From positions 113,047-177,046 of the forward strand of contig NZ_JAMTCF010000019.1 in the NCBI RefSeq assembly GCF_024171695.1: 64,000 bases of DNA, in the 5' to 3' direction. Each line of letters opens with the position of its first letter. Position 1 is the first letter of the stretch. The position numbers and the translations under genes were made by a program. The notes under the pieces are model-generated. The model saw nothing but the letters and a program-made list of their open reading frames with translations. It did not search any database and was not told the DNA's origin. The stretch comes from Actinosynnema pretiosum (GTDB taxonomy: Bacteria; Actinomycetota; Actinomycetes; Mycobacteriales; Pseudonocardiaceae). Shown in pieces: positions 41,396 to 51,570 of this stretch.

Positions 41396-42007
41396 TAAGG
41401 GAGCAGAAAACTTCGCCCCCCGATCCGGTCGAGTTGACTTCGCTGCGCACTGAAGCCACCGCAAGCACAGCAGTGGGTACTACTGCGCAGGCAGGAGGCC
41501 TCTACGTCATCCGGGTGATCCCCTGGATAGCCGGGAAAACTCGCTTCTCGTCCACAGAGGACGAATTCACGATCAGTTTTCCACGTCCCCCGCCGAACGC
41601 CTCGGACAACGCGCCGCAGCCGTCCATTCCGGTCGTCGGACGAACGATTTCCTCGAACTGCTCGGCAAAACCGCGCACGCGATACCACAGCGCGGTCCAC
41701 ACCGGACGACCCGCCCACGCGGAGTGGATCACCCCGCGCCGGGGACCACCGACCGGATCCAGGGGGAGGCCGGGTCCCCTGGGCCGGGATCGCCCCCACC
41801 CGAACGCCCGCCCGCTCCCGACCGGGAGCGCGCCACCGCGCCCGAGCCGTCCGGCACGCTCCCACAGCCCGCGCGCGACCACCCGGATTCATTTCCGCTG
41901 AGTGGAAGTTCCCCCGCGCGGAGCAGTCGCGCACGGGGCCCGGAACGCACGCCGGGGCCGAGAAACGGCCGCGATCCGGAACGCACGCGGGGCCCCGGAA
42001 CGCGCAA
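41396..42007. other. Intergenic region between importer operon and rluB
   Basis: No gene can be supported. A minus-strand open frame at 41502-41882 (126 codons, containing TALWYRVRGFAEQFEEIV) has weaker GC bias at third positions than the real genes; it may be a relic or chance. Around 41930-42005 a short GGAACGCACGC-type motif followed by GGGGCC recurs three times. Confidence 0.4.
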
Positions 42008-42039
42008 CGGGGCCGCCCCGGCGAACCGGTGCGGCCCCG
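42008..42039 (-). terminator. Hairpin after the pseudouridine synthase gene
   Basis: CGGGGCCG (42008-42015) and CGGCCCCG (42032-42039) form an 8-bp stem, 39 bases beyond the stop of the pseudouridine synthase gene and in the right position to end the long minus-strand scpAB block. Confidence 0.5.
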
Positions 42040-42077
42040 CGTCGGAGAGAGCGCTCTCGCGCGACTCCCCCGTCGAC

Positions 42078-42818
42078 CTACATGCCCACGGCCTTGTACA
42101 GCGACCCGACCTCCTGCCGGTTCAGCACGCGCAGCGAGCCGGGCCGCTGGTTGCCCAGCCGCACCTCGCCCACGGCGGTCCGCACCAGCGTCTGCACCGG
42201 GTGCCCCACGGCCTCCAGGAGCCGCCGCACGATGTGCTTGCGCCCCTCGTGCAGCACGACCTCCACCAGCGCCCTGCCGGGCAGCGAGGAGATCAGCTTG
42301 AACGAGTCCACCTTGACCGGGCCGTCCTCCAGCTCCACGCCGGAGCGCAGCCGCTTGCCCAGGTCGCGCGGGATCGGGCCGGGCACCTCGGCCAGGTAGG
42401 TCTTGGGCACCTCGTAGGAGGGGTGCATGAGCCGGTGCGCGAGGTCGCCGTCGTTGGTCACCAGCAGCAGGCCCTCGGTGTCGGCGTCCAGCCTGCCGAC
42501 GTGGAACAGCCGCTCCTTGCGGTTCACCAGCAGGTCGCCCACGCACGGCCGGTGCGCGTCGTCGTGCATGGTGGACAGCATCCCGCGCGGCTTGTTCAGC
42601 ACGAGCGTGACGACGTCCTCCTGGAGCACCACGCGCACGCCGTCCACGTGCACGACCGCCTTGTCGGGGTCGATGCGGCGGCCCTGCTCGCGCACCACCT
42701 CGCCGTCCACCTGGACGCGGCCGAGCTCGATGAGCTCCTCGGCGACCCGCCGGGAGGCGATCCCCGCTTTGGCCAGCACCTTCTGGAGCCGAACGCCTTC
42801 AGAACCGGGGTCAGACAT
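42078..42818 (-). CDS. rRNA pseudouridine synthase (RluB/RsuA-like)
   Basis: The 246-residue enzyme has an N-terminal S4 RNA-binding domain (VRLQKVLAKAGIASRRVAEE) and an RluB/RsuA-type catalytic domain with the active-site Asp in GRLDADTEGLLLVTNDG, then the RALVEVVLHEGRKHIVRRLL region. It modifies uridines in 23S or 16S rRNA. Its start overlaps the end of scpB by eight bases; an ATG 12 bases upstream is an alternative. This order, ScpA-ScpB-pseudouridine synthase, is conserved in actinobacteria and corresponds to Rv1709-Rv1711. Confidence 0.92.
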   Translation of the reverse strand: MSDPGSEGVRLQKVLAKAGIASRRVAEELIELGRVQVDGEVVREQGRRIDPDKAVVHVDGVRVVLQEDVVTLVLNKPRGMLSTMHDDAHRPCVGDLLVNRKERLFHVGRLDADTEGLLLVTNDGDLAHRLMHPSYEVPKTYLAEVPGPIPRDLGKRLRSGVELEDGPVKVDSFKLISSLPGRALVEVVLHEGRKHIVRRLLEAVGHPVQTLVRTAVGEVRLGNQRPGSLRVLNRQEVGSLYKAVGM

Positions 42819-43392
42819 CGTCGATCGCATCCACTTCGGGCAGCAGGGGAGCGATCGGGGGCAGGTCGGTCAGCGACGCCAGCCCCAACCGCTCCAGGAA
42901 CAGTTCGGTCGTCCGGTAAAGGATGCCACCCGTGTCGTTGTCGTTGCCCGCCTCGGCGATGAGCCCGCGCGCGACCAGCGTGCGGATCACCCCGTCGACG
43001 TTGACGCCGCGGACCGCCGCGACGCGCGCCCTGGTGACGGGCTGCCGGTAGGCGATCACGGCGAGCGTCTCCAGCGCTGCCCGCGTGAGCTTGGCGCGCT
43101 GCCCGTCGAGCAGCAACTTCTCCACGAATGGCGCGTGGCGGTCCCTTGTGTAGAACCGCCAGCCGTCGCCGATTCTACGCAGGTCGATGCCGCTGCCCGA
43201 GGCGGTGTAGCGCTCGGACATCCGCCGCAGGGTCGCCTTGACCCGCCGGGCGGGCTGCTCGAACACGCCCGCGAGCTGCTGCTCGTCCACCGGGCTGTCC
43301 ACGACGAGCAGCACGGACTCCAGCGCGCTCTCGAACTCGGCGTCGTCGGACAGGTCCACGACCTCCGCGTCGTCGGTCCTGGGGTCGCTCAC
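42811..43392 (-). CDS. scpB: Chromosome segregation/condensation protein ScpB
   Basis: The 193-residue product is ScpB, the winged-helix kleisin-interacting subunit of the SMC-ScpAB condensin. It contains FESALESVLLVVDSPV, the SGIDLRRIGDGWRFYTRD segment and ALETLAVIAYRQPVTRARV. The GTG start overlaps the scpA stop by four bases. Together with ScpA and SMC it compacts and segregates the chromosome. Confidence 0.93.
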   Translation of the reverse strand: MSDPRTDDAEVVDLSDDAEFESALESVLLVVDSPVDEQQLAGVFEQPARRVKATLRRMSERYTASGSGIDLRRIGDGWRFYTRDRHAPFVEKLLLDGQRAKLTRAALETLAVIAYRQPVTRARVAAVRGVNVDGVIRTLVARGLIAEAGNDNDTGGILYRTTELFLERLGLASLTDLPPIAPLLPEVDAIDDV

Positions 43393-44393
43393 CCGTACTC
43401 CTCGTCCTCGTCGTCGTCCGGCGCCTGCGCGCGGGCCTCCTCGACGCTGCCGCCGACCCACGTGACGCTCAGCTCGCCCAGCGCCTCGGGCTGCTCGAAC
43501 GCCAGCACCTTCTCCCGGTACAGCTCCAGCAGGCCCAGGAACCGCGCCACGACCTCCAGGGTGTTCTCGCAGTCCGCGACCAGCTCGGTGAACGTGGCGG
43601 TGCCCAGCTCGGCGAGCCGCTCGCGCAGCAGCGCCGCGTGCTCGCGCACCGAGATGCGGTGCTGGTGCACGTGCGCGATCGACACCGTCGGCGGCGGCTT
43701 GGGCCGGAACACCACGGCGGCGATCTCGGCGAACCGCCGGGGGTCGACGCCGAGCATCACCTCGGGCAGCAGCCCCTCGAACCGCCGCTCCAGCGCGACC
43801 GAGCGCGGGTACCGCCGCTGCGCGCCCTGCTCCAGCTCGGCGAACAGGGCCGCGACCTGCTTGTACGCCCGGTACTGGAGCAGCCGCGCGAACAGCAGGT
43901 CCCGCGCCTCCAGCAGCGCCAGGTCCTCCTCGTCCTCCACGTCGCCCTGGGGCAGCAGCCTGGCGGCCTTGAGGTCGAGCAGGGTGGCCGCGATGACCAG
44001 GAACTCGGTGGTCTCGTCCAGGTCCCAGGCGTCGCCGAGGCCCCGGAGGTGCGCGATGAAGTCGTCGGTGACCCGGTGCAGGGCGACCTCGGTCACGTCG
44101 AGCGTGTGCTGCGAGATCAGCTGCAGCAGCAGGTCGAACGGCCCCTCGAAGTTGGTGAGCCGAACCTTGAACCGCCCGTCGGCCTCCTGCTCGGCCACGG
44201 CCTGAGTGTCGGCCACGACCTCGGGGTCCGCCTGCCGATCACCGCCGGGTTCCGGGGCCGGGCCGGTCGCGGCGGCCTGGCCACCCGCGCTCGGGGCGTC
44301 CGCGCTCGGGTCGTCCGCCACCCCGTCGAGGGGTGCGTCGATGTCGGGTGCGCCGACGGCACCGGTGCCGTCGGCGGTGGCGCCGCCGCTCAC
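43389..44393 (-). CDS. scpA: Chromosome segregation protein ScpA (kleisin)
   Basis: The 334-residue kleisin ScpA bridges the SMC heads. It contains the N-terminal motif FEGPFDLLLQLISQHTLDVT, the helix EFLVIAATLLDLKAARLLP and the C-terminal winged helix (FTELVADCENTLEVVARFLG, LLELYREKVLAFEQ). About 70 residues of acidic, Ala/Pro-rich sequence precede the conserved part, more than in most ScpA proteins. The GTG start overlaps the upstream gene's stop by four bases. Confidence 0.93.
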   Translation of the reverse strand: MSGGATADGTGAVGAPDIDAPLDGVADDPSADAPSAGGQAAATGPAPEPGGDRQADPEVVADTQAVAEQEADGRFKVRLTNFEGPFDLLLQLISQHTLDVTEVALHRVTDDFIAHLRGLGDAWDLDETTEFLVIAATLLDLKAARLLPQGDVEDEEDLALLEARDLLFARLLQYRAYKQVAALFAELEQGAQRRYPRSVALERRFEGLLPEVMLGVDPRRFAEIAAVVFRPKPPPTVSIAHVHQHRISVREHAALLRERLAELGTATFTELVADCENTLEVVARFLGLLELYREKVLAFEQPEALGELSVTWVGGSVEEARAQAPDDDEDEEYG

Positions 44394-44794
44394 CGCTCGC
44401 GCAACCTGCGCACGAGCAGCGAGTCGTCGCCGCGACCTTCGAGGTCGTCCAGCACGATCGCGATGGCCTCGCGCACCACCCGGCCCCGGTCGACCACGAG
44501 CCCGTGGCTGCCGCGCAGCACGAGCTTGGCCTGCTCCAGCGCCAGCAGCTCCTCGTCGGAGGCGTACACGGTGAACTTGGTGCTGTGCTTCTCCCGCCCG
44601 CTGCCCCGCCTGCCGCTGTCGGCGGACGGGTCGTCGGCGCCCGCCGGTTCCCCGACCGGCTCGGGCTGCGGGGGCAGCTGCGGGCGGGCGACCAGCACGA
44701 CGTCGGGCTCGCCGGGGAGCGCGGTGGCAGGCTGGGACGCGACAGTCGAGCGGAAGAGCTCTGACGCGCCCGGCAAGGTGGGGCGACGGGTCAC
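44390..44794 (-). CDS. Ribbon-helix-helix-like protein between ParA and ScpA
   Basis: This 134-residue protein has a Pro/Glu-rich N-terminal half and a C-terminal KFTVYASDEELLALEQAKL, GRVVREAIAIVLDDLEG pattern, which resembles a ribbon-helix-helix DNA-binding domain. It is coupled to ParA by a GTGA overlap at its start and to ScpA by another at its end. Its place suggests that it is the DNA-binding or regulatory partner of this ParA, in place of ParB (inference). Small proteins in this position are conserved in related actinobacteria. Confidence 0.65.
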   Translation of the reverse strand: MTRRPTLPGASELFRSTVASQPATALPGEPDVVLVARPQLPPQPEPVGEPAGADDPSADSGRRGSGREKHSTKFTVYASDEELLALEQAKLVLRGSHGLVVDRGRVVREAIAIVLDDLEGRGDDSLLVRRLRER

Positions 44795-45759
44795 CTGGCG
44801 ATCACCTCGCGCGCCAGGGCGCGGTAGGCGCGGGCGCCCGCGGAGCGCGGCGCCCACCGGGTGATCGGCTCGCCTGCGACGGTGGTCTCCGGGAACCGGA
44901 CGGTCCGGTTGATCACCGTGTCGAAGACGACGTCGCCGAAGGCCTCCACCACGCGCGCCATCACCTCGCGGGAGTGCAGGGTGCGGGGGTCGTACATGGT
45001 GGCCAGTATCCCGGTGATCTCCAGCTTGGGGTTCAACCGCTCCCGGACCTTCTCGATGGTGTCGATCAGCAGCGCCACCCCGCGCAGGCTGAAGAACTCG
45101 CACTCCAGCGGGATCAGCACCCCGTCGGCGGCGGCCAGCGCGTTCACCGTGAGCAGGCCGAGCGAGGGCTGGCAGTCCACCAGCACGTAGTCGTACAGGT
45201 CCAGCACGGGCCGCAGCGTGCGCACCAGGGTGTGCTCGCGCCCCACCTCGGACACCAGCTGGATCTCCGCCGCCGACAGGTCGATGTTGCTGGGCAGCAG
45301 GTGCATGTTCTCCACCGGCGTGCCCATGATCACGTCCTGGACGCCGACGTCCCGCTCCATGATCACGTTGTAGATCGTCTGGTCGAGCTGGTGCGGGTGC
45401 ACGCCCAGCCCCACCGACAGCGCGCCCTGGGGGTCGAAGTCGACCAGCAGCACCCGGCGGCCGTGCTCGGCCAGCGAGGCGCCGAGGTTGATCGCGGAGG
45501 TGGTCTTGCCCACCCCGCCCTTCTGGTTGCAGATGGCCAGGATCTTCGCGGGCCCGTGGTGGACGATCTCGGGCGGGTCGGCCACGAACCGCAGCGGCCT
45601 GCCGGTCGGCCCGATCTCGCCGACGGCCTGGTCGGGGACCTCCTCCTCGACCGGCGCGGCGTGCGGGGCCAGGCTCAGGTCGACCGATGCCTTCCGCACA
45701 CCGGTGCGCGGTGGTCGCGCGGGGTGCTCCCCCTCGCCCACCTGCTCCGGTGACGACAT
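44791..45759 (-). CDS. ParA-family ATPase
   Basis: The 322-residue protein is a ParA/Soj-type ATPase with the deviant Walker A KGGVGKTTSAINLGASLA, Walker A' LLVDFDPQGALSVGLG and YDYVLVDCQPSLGLLTVNAL. About 65 residues of unrelated N-terminal sequence precede the domain. It corresponds to Rv1708, which also lies before scpA, and is probably distinct from the ParA at the replication origin. The ATG has a GGGGAG site in front. Confidence 0.92.
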   Translation of the reverse strand: MSSPEQVGEGEHPARPPRTGVRKASVDLSLAPHAAPVEEEVPDQAVGEIGPTGRPLRFVADPPEIVHHGPAKILAICNQKGGVGKTTSAINLGASLAEHGRRVLLVDFDPQGALSVGLGVHPHQLDQTIYNVIMERDVGVQDVIMGTPVENMHLLPSNIDLSAAEIQLVSEVGREHTLVRTLRPVLDLYDYVLVDCQPSLGLLTVNALAAADGVLIPLECEFFSLRGVALLIDTIEKVRERLNPKLEITGILATMYDPRTLHSREVMARVVEAFGDVVFDTVINRTVRFPETTVAGEPITRWAPRSAGARAYRALAREVIAR

Positions 45760-45851
45760 CTCTCCCCGACTCCTAGTCCTGTCCCTGGGCGAAGCCTAAG
45801 TGCCCTGCTGGTCAGCGGCAACGCGCCTCGCCGGGCGCGCGGGAGGCCGGT

Positions 45852-46187
45852 TCACCCGGCCACCGGCTCCCGCTCCACCGACCCCCTGGACGCGGCGGCC
45901 AGCACCACGTCCAGCAGTCCGGGGAACAACCGGTCGAGGTCGTCGCGGCGCAACGACACCCAGCGCTGGTTGCCGCAGGCCCGCGTCCTGGTCAGCCCCG
46001 CCTCGCGCAGCACCCGCAGGTGCTGGGACAGGGTCGACTTCGCCACCCCCACGCTCAACCCCCCGCACAACCGCTCGCCCTCGGCCTCGATCTGCCGCAC
46101 GACGGCGAGCCTGGTCGGGTCGCTCAGCGCGTGCAGCACCGCGCCCAGTTCGATATCGGAGCGCTCGGGCTCCGGAACCCCGGCCAC
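45852..46187 (-). CDS. ArsR-family transcription regulator
   Basis: The ~111-residue winged-helix protein is of the ArsR/SmtB type: LGAVLHALSDPTRLAVVRQI and the recognition helix VAKSTLSQHLRVLREAGLT. It has a C-terminal segment QRWVSLRRDDLDRLFPGLLD. The GTG at 46187, preceded by GAGGGG, is chosen; upstream starts are open. No metal-binding Cys cluster is evident. It has no obvious partner; the 46.3 kb end faces xerD. Confidence 0.85.
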   Translation of the reverse strand: MAGVPEPERSDIELGAVLHALSDPTRLAVVRQIEAEGERLCGGLSVGVAKSTLSQHLRVLREAGLTRTRACGNQRWVSLRRDDLDRLFPGLLDVVLAAASRGSVEREPVAG

Positions 46188-46353
46188 GCCAACACACCCC
46201 TCCCCGATCGTGGTCACCCGGCAGACACGGTACTCGCGGCGGCCACCGCCGGGAGCCGCGCGGGCACCCCTCTCCTGAAAGGGCAACGATCCTGCGGCCC
46301 GGTGGTTCCGCGAACGCGCGTGATTCCGCGCGGGGCGGACAGGTCCGGCCCGC

Positions 46354-47244
46354 TCACCCGGCGGCCCTGGGGTGGGCCGTCGCGTACACCTCCCGCAGCG
46401 TGGTCACCGTGACCAGCGTGTACACCTGCGTCGTGGTCACCGAGGCGTGGCCGAGCAGCTCCTGCACGACGCGCACGTCCGCGCCGCCCTCCAGCAGGTG
46501 CGTGGCGAACGAGTGCCGCAGCGTGTGCGGGGACACCTCGGCGACGACGCCCGCCCGCTCGGCGGCGGTCTTGAGCACCTGCCACGCGCTCTGCCTGCTC
46601 AACCTCCCGCCCCTGGCGTTGAGGAACAGCGCGGGTCCGCCGCGCTTGGCCAGCACCGGCCGCGCCCGCACCAGGTACGCCTCCACGGCGGCGAGCGCGG
46701 GCCGTCCGACCGGGACGACGCGCTGCTTGCCGCCCTTGCCGTCGAGCAGCGCGGTGCGCTCGGCGGCGTCGACGTCGTCCACGTCGAGCCCGACCACCTC
46801 GGAGATGCGGGCGCCGGTGGAGTAGAGCAGTTCCAGCAGCGCGCGGTCGCGCAGCGCGGCCGGGGTGTCACCGGCGGTGTCGAGCAGCCGCAGCACGTCG
46901 TCGACCGGCAGCGCCTTCGGCAGCCTGCGCGGCGCGGCGGGCGGGCGCACGTCCTTGGCCGGGTCGCTCGCGGTGAGGCCCTCGCGGTGCGCGAAGCGGT
47001 GCAGGCCGCGCACGGCGACGAGGGTCCGCGCGGCCGACGAGGGCGCCAGGCCGCTCTCCCGCAGCCCGGCGAGGAAGTCGCCGACGACCGCCTCGGTGAC
47101 CGCGTCCAGCCCGAGGCCCGAGGCCTCCAGGTGCGCCAGGTAGCGCCGCAGGTCGCGGGTGTAGGAGTCGAGGGTGTTGCGGGCGGAGCCGCGCTCGACC
47201 GCCAGGTGGTCGAGGTAGGCCGTGACCGCGTCGCCGGGCGTCAC
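46354..47244 (-). CDS. xerD: Tyrosine recombinase XerD
   Basis: The 296-residue protein is a tyrosine recombinase of the XerC/XerD group. The catalytic residues are in place: Arg in STGARISEVVGL, Lys in GKGGKQRVVPV, His/Arg in SPHTLRHSFATHLL, His in ELLGHASVTTT and the nucleophile Tyr in QVYTLV. Its position near ADP-ribose pyrophosphatase, CTP synthase and the parA-scpAB genes matches Rv1701 (xerD) and suggests the chromosomal dimer resolution enzyme rather than a phage integrase. Confidence 0.94.
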   Translation of the reverse strand: MTPGDAVTAYLDHLAVERGSARNTLDSYTRDLRRYLAHLEASGLGLDAVTEAVVGDFLAGLRESGLAPSSAARTLVAVRGLHRFAHREGLTASDPAKDVRPPAAPRRLPKALPVDDVLRLLDTAGDTPAALRDRALLELLYSTGARISEVVGLDVDDVDAAERTALLDGKGGKQRVVPVGRPALAAVEAYLVRARPVLAKRGGPALFLNARGGRLSRQSAWQVLKTAAERAGVVAEVSPHTLRHSFATHLLEGGADVRVVQELLGHASVTTTQVYTLVTVTTLREVYATAHPRAAG

Positions 47245-47336
47245 GCCGGGCCCGGTTCCCCCGCTGGGGCAACGAAGATCCGCACGTTCGCACAGTACGT
47301 CCCTCCGGGACGCCCCGCTCGGATACCGTTGCCGGT

Positions 47337-47921
47337 GTGTCAGAACCCCACCGCCTCCGCATCGGCACCCAGCAGCGCGAGGAAGCGATCTCCGCGCTGA
47401 ACGAGCACTTCGCGGCGGGCAGGCTGGAGATAGCCGAGTACGAGCAGCGCGTGGGCGCGGCTACGGCGGCGCAGACCGTGCAGGACCTGGCCGAGCTGTT
47501 CCAGGACCTGCCGGTGCCGCACCCGCCGTTCCTGCCCCCCGCGCTCGGCTACGGCCAGCCGACCCCGCCGCCGTTCCAGGCGCACCAGACCTCGGTGCTG
47601 CCCCAGGAGCCCCCTCACGCGACGTTCGGGACGCCCATCTACGTGACGCCGCCGTACGGCGTGCCGCCGGGCGTGTACGCGCCGTACGGCCTCGACCCGG
47701 TCTCGGGCGCCCCGCTGTCGGACAAGTCCAAGATGGTCGCGGGCGTGCTCCAGGTCCTGCTGGGCTACTTCGGCGTCGGCCGCTTCTACACCGGCGACTA
47801 CGGCATCGCGATCGCCCAGCTGCTGACCTGCGGCGGGTTCGGGATCTGGGCCTTCATCGACGGGATCATCCTGCTGATCGCGGGTGGCACCGACGGCAAC
47901 GGCCGCAAGCTGCGCGACTGA
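47337..47921 (+). CDS. DUF1707-TM2 membrane protein
   Basis: The 194-residue protein begins with a DUF1707 domain (RIGTQQREEAISALNEHFAA, GRLEIAEYEQRVGAATAAQT) and, after a Pro/Tyr-rich linker, carries a TM2 domain with two membrane helices (VAGVLQVLLGYFGVGRFYTG and IWAFIDGIILLIAG). Such proteins are common in actinobacteria; the function is unknown. It is a lone rightward gene inside the leftward housekeeping block. Confidence 0.88.
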   Translation: MSEPHRLRIGTQQREEAISALNEHFAAGRLEIAEYEQRVGAATAAQTVQDLAELFQDLPVPHPPFLPPALGYGQPTPPPFQAHQTSVLPQEPPHATFGTPIYVTPPYGVPPGVYAPYGLDPVSGAPLSDKSKMVAGVLQVLLGYFGVGRFYTGDYGIAIAQLLTCGGFGIWAFIDGIILLIAGGTDGNGRKLRD

Positions 47922-47990
47922 CCTCGCGAGGCGGGCGCGGCGGATCGCTCCGCCGCGCGCGGGCGCGCGCCCCGGTCCGGGACCACCCGG

Positions 47991-48416
47991 CTAGACGGCC
48001 CCGATCGACAGCGCGTTCCTGGCGACCACCCACAGCACGCACACCACGATCACGACGTTCCCGACCACCGGCGGCACCTGCGGGGTGGGCGCCCCGCGCA
48101 GCCGCGCGCGCAACCACCGCCCCCACAGCCACAGCGCGAACGGCACGCCCGCGACGAGCCCGACCGCGTTGAGGTGCCAGGCCGCGACGAGGTCGCCGTG
48201 CAGCAGCGCGTGCGCCATCCGCGTGGCCCCGCAGGCCGGGCACCAGATCCCGGTCAGCGCCCGCAGCGGGCACGGCGGCAACCACGACCCCGGCTGGTTC
48301 GGGTCGACGAAGAGCAGCACGGAGGCCGCCGCGCCGACCCCGCCCGCGACCGCGAGCGGCTTCCACGCCGCGACCAGGCGACCCCGCAGACCGACCCCCA
48401 CCGGACCATTGTGCAC
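47991..48416 (-). CDS. DUF2752 membrane protein
   Basis: This 141-residue protein has the DUF2752 signature CPLRALTGIWCPACGATRMA and three membrane helices. The paired cysteines in the loop suggest metal or redox chemistry, but the function is unknown. It often accompanies TM2 proteins in actinobacteria, as it does here, although convergent. Confidence 0.88.
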   Translation of the reverse strand: MHNGPVGVGLRGRLVAAWKPLAVAGGVGAAASVLLFVDPNQPGSWLPPCPLRALTGIWCPACGATRMAHALLHGDLVAAWHLNAVGLVAGVPFALWLWGRWLRARLRGAPTPQVPPVVGNVVIVVCVLWVVARNALSIGAV

Positions 48417-48905
48417 CGGTGGTCCGACAGTCCCACCGGCTTAGCCCCGCGCGTGAGCACCGGCACGCCCGCCTCAGCCCGAGGGCGGGGGACCGACAAC
48501 TCCCACCGCAGCAGCACGAAGGCCGGGACTTGGCAGGCGCAGTGCGAAGGCCTGGACCGGGCCGCCGCAGCCCGAGAACCGGGCACCGGTTGCCCCTCCA
48601 CCACACCGCCCCAACCCGAAGGCCGAGGTCGGGCTGCCCCACCGCCAGACCGCAGCAGCACGGAGGCCGAGGGCTAGCCACCCCGCCACCACACGGCCCC
48701 AGCCTGGAGGCCGAGGGCGAGCCGCCCACCGCAGCAGCACGAAGCGCGCGAGCCTGCGGCGACCGGCACAGCGGAGGCCAGCACGGCGAAGGCCGGCACA
48801 GCGAAGGCCGGGAGCCTGAGGCCCCGGCGGGGCGACCGCCCCACCACCTCCGCGCTCCCGGCCCCGGTCGACCGGTCCCCGCCCGTCAGGCGGGCCCGCC
48901 CACTC
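48417..48905. repeat. Degenerate dispersed-repeat spacer
   Basis: This 489-base spacer between the DUF2752 and NUDIX genes has no supportable gene. It contains about nine irregularly spaced copies of a GAAGGCC/GGAGGCC core. Many are preceded by GCAGCAGCACG or CGGCACAGCG, for example near 48510, 48600, 48655, 48710, 48735, 48770 and 48800. It resembles a decayed repeat cluster or stem-loop-rich trailer. Confidence 0.55.
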
Positions 48906-49541
48906 CTACTGCTCGCTCCTGGCGGCGAACCGGCTGGGCCGGTCCTCGAACGGCGCGTCCGCGCTCCTGGGCTCGGCCCGCCCGGCGAGCACGGCCTGCG
49001 TCGCGAGCAACCCGGCCACCGCCGCGCCGTTCACGATCTCGCCGCGCAGCGCCATCGCCACGGCCTCGTCCACGGGGAACTTCCGCGCCTCCAGGTCGGC
49101 TTCCTCCTCGCCGAGCACCTGCCGGTCCACCTCGGTCAGCCCCCGCGCCAGGAACACCCGCACGACCTCGTCGGTGAACCCCGGCGAGGCGGCGACGTCG
49201 ACCAGGGTGACCCAGTCGCCCGCCGTGAGCCCGACCTCCTCCACCAGCTCCCGCTCGGCCGCCGCCAGCGGCGTCTCGGAACCGGCGTCGAGCAGCCCGG
49301 CGGGCAGCTCCCAGATGCGCTTGCCCAGCGGGTGCCGGTACTGGTGGATCAGGGTGACCAGGCCGTCCTCGTCCACGGCGGCCACGGCCACCGCGCCGAG
49401 GTGCTCCACGACCTCGCGCTTGGCCGTGCCGCCGCCGGGCATGGCGACCTCGTCCACCCGCAGCGCCACGACCCGTCCCACGTGGACGTCCCGCGTGCCG
49501 ACGACGTCGAACACGTGCCTGCCGCTCACCGATTCGCTCAC
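48906..49541 (-). CDS. ADP-ribose pyrophosphatase (NUDIX)
   Basis: The 211-residue protein is a NUDIX hydrolase with box GLLDAGSETPLAAAERELVE plus EVGL, where the first spacing has one residue more than the classic motif, as in mycobacterial Rv1700. The upstream IHQYRHPLGKRIWELPAG segment is typical of ADP-ribose pyrophosphatases, which cleave ADP-ribose to AMP and ribose 5-phosphate. It follows the CTP synthase gene as in M. tuberculosis. The GTG start is tentative. Confidence 0.9.
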   Translation of the reverse strand: MSESVSGRHVFDVVGTRDVHVGRVVALRVDEVAMPGGGTAKREVVEHLGAVAVAAVDEDGLVTLIHQYRHPLGKRIWELPAGLLDAGSETPLAAAERELVEEVGLTAGDWVTLVDVAASPGFTDEVVRVFLARGLTEVDRQVLGEEEADLEARKFPVDEAVAMALRGEIVNGAAVAGLLATQAVLAGRAEPRSADAPFEDRPSRFAARSEQ

Positions 49542-49594
49542 CGCACCATCATCCACCGGACCGCCCACCCGGTCACCGCTCGCCGGGCCGCCGC

Positions 49595-51292
<1,698 letters not shown>

Positions 51293-51570
51293 CGAGGCTC
51301 CCGTGGTCCGAATTTCCAGCAGGGACGACGCCCTGTCCACGGGCCCTAACGCTAACACGCCGCCGGTCACCCAGCGCACCACCGGCCCGCGCGCGCGTCA
51401 CCTGGACGGCCTAGGAGGGCGCGCGGGCGCCACCGCCCTGACCAGCGAGCGCACCGAGCGCGCACCCCGTCGCGGACGGTGACGACCAACCGGGACGACC
51501 GACCGGGCCCGGCCGCTTCCGTCAACCGGTCCCGCCGACCGGTCCTCCGCACCGCCCTCCGCGCCGCCCC

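Noticed and set aside
46354..47244. Phage or integrative-element integrase
   Set aside because: Length, motifs and conserved housekeeping context fit XerD; no attachment site or element genes are seen.
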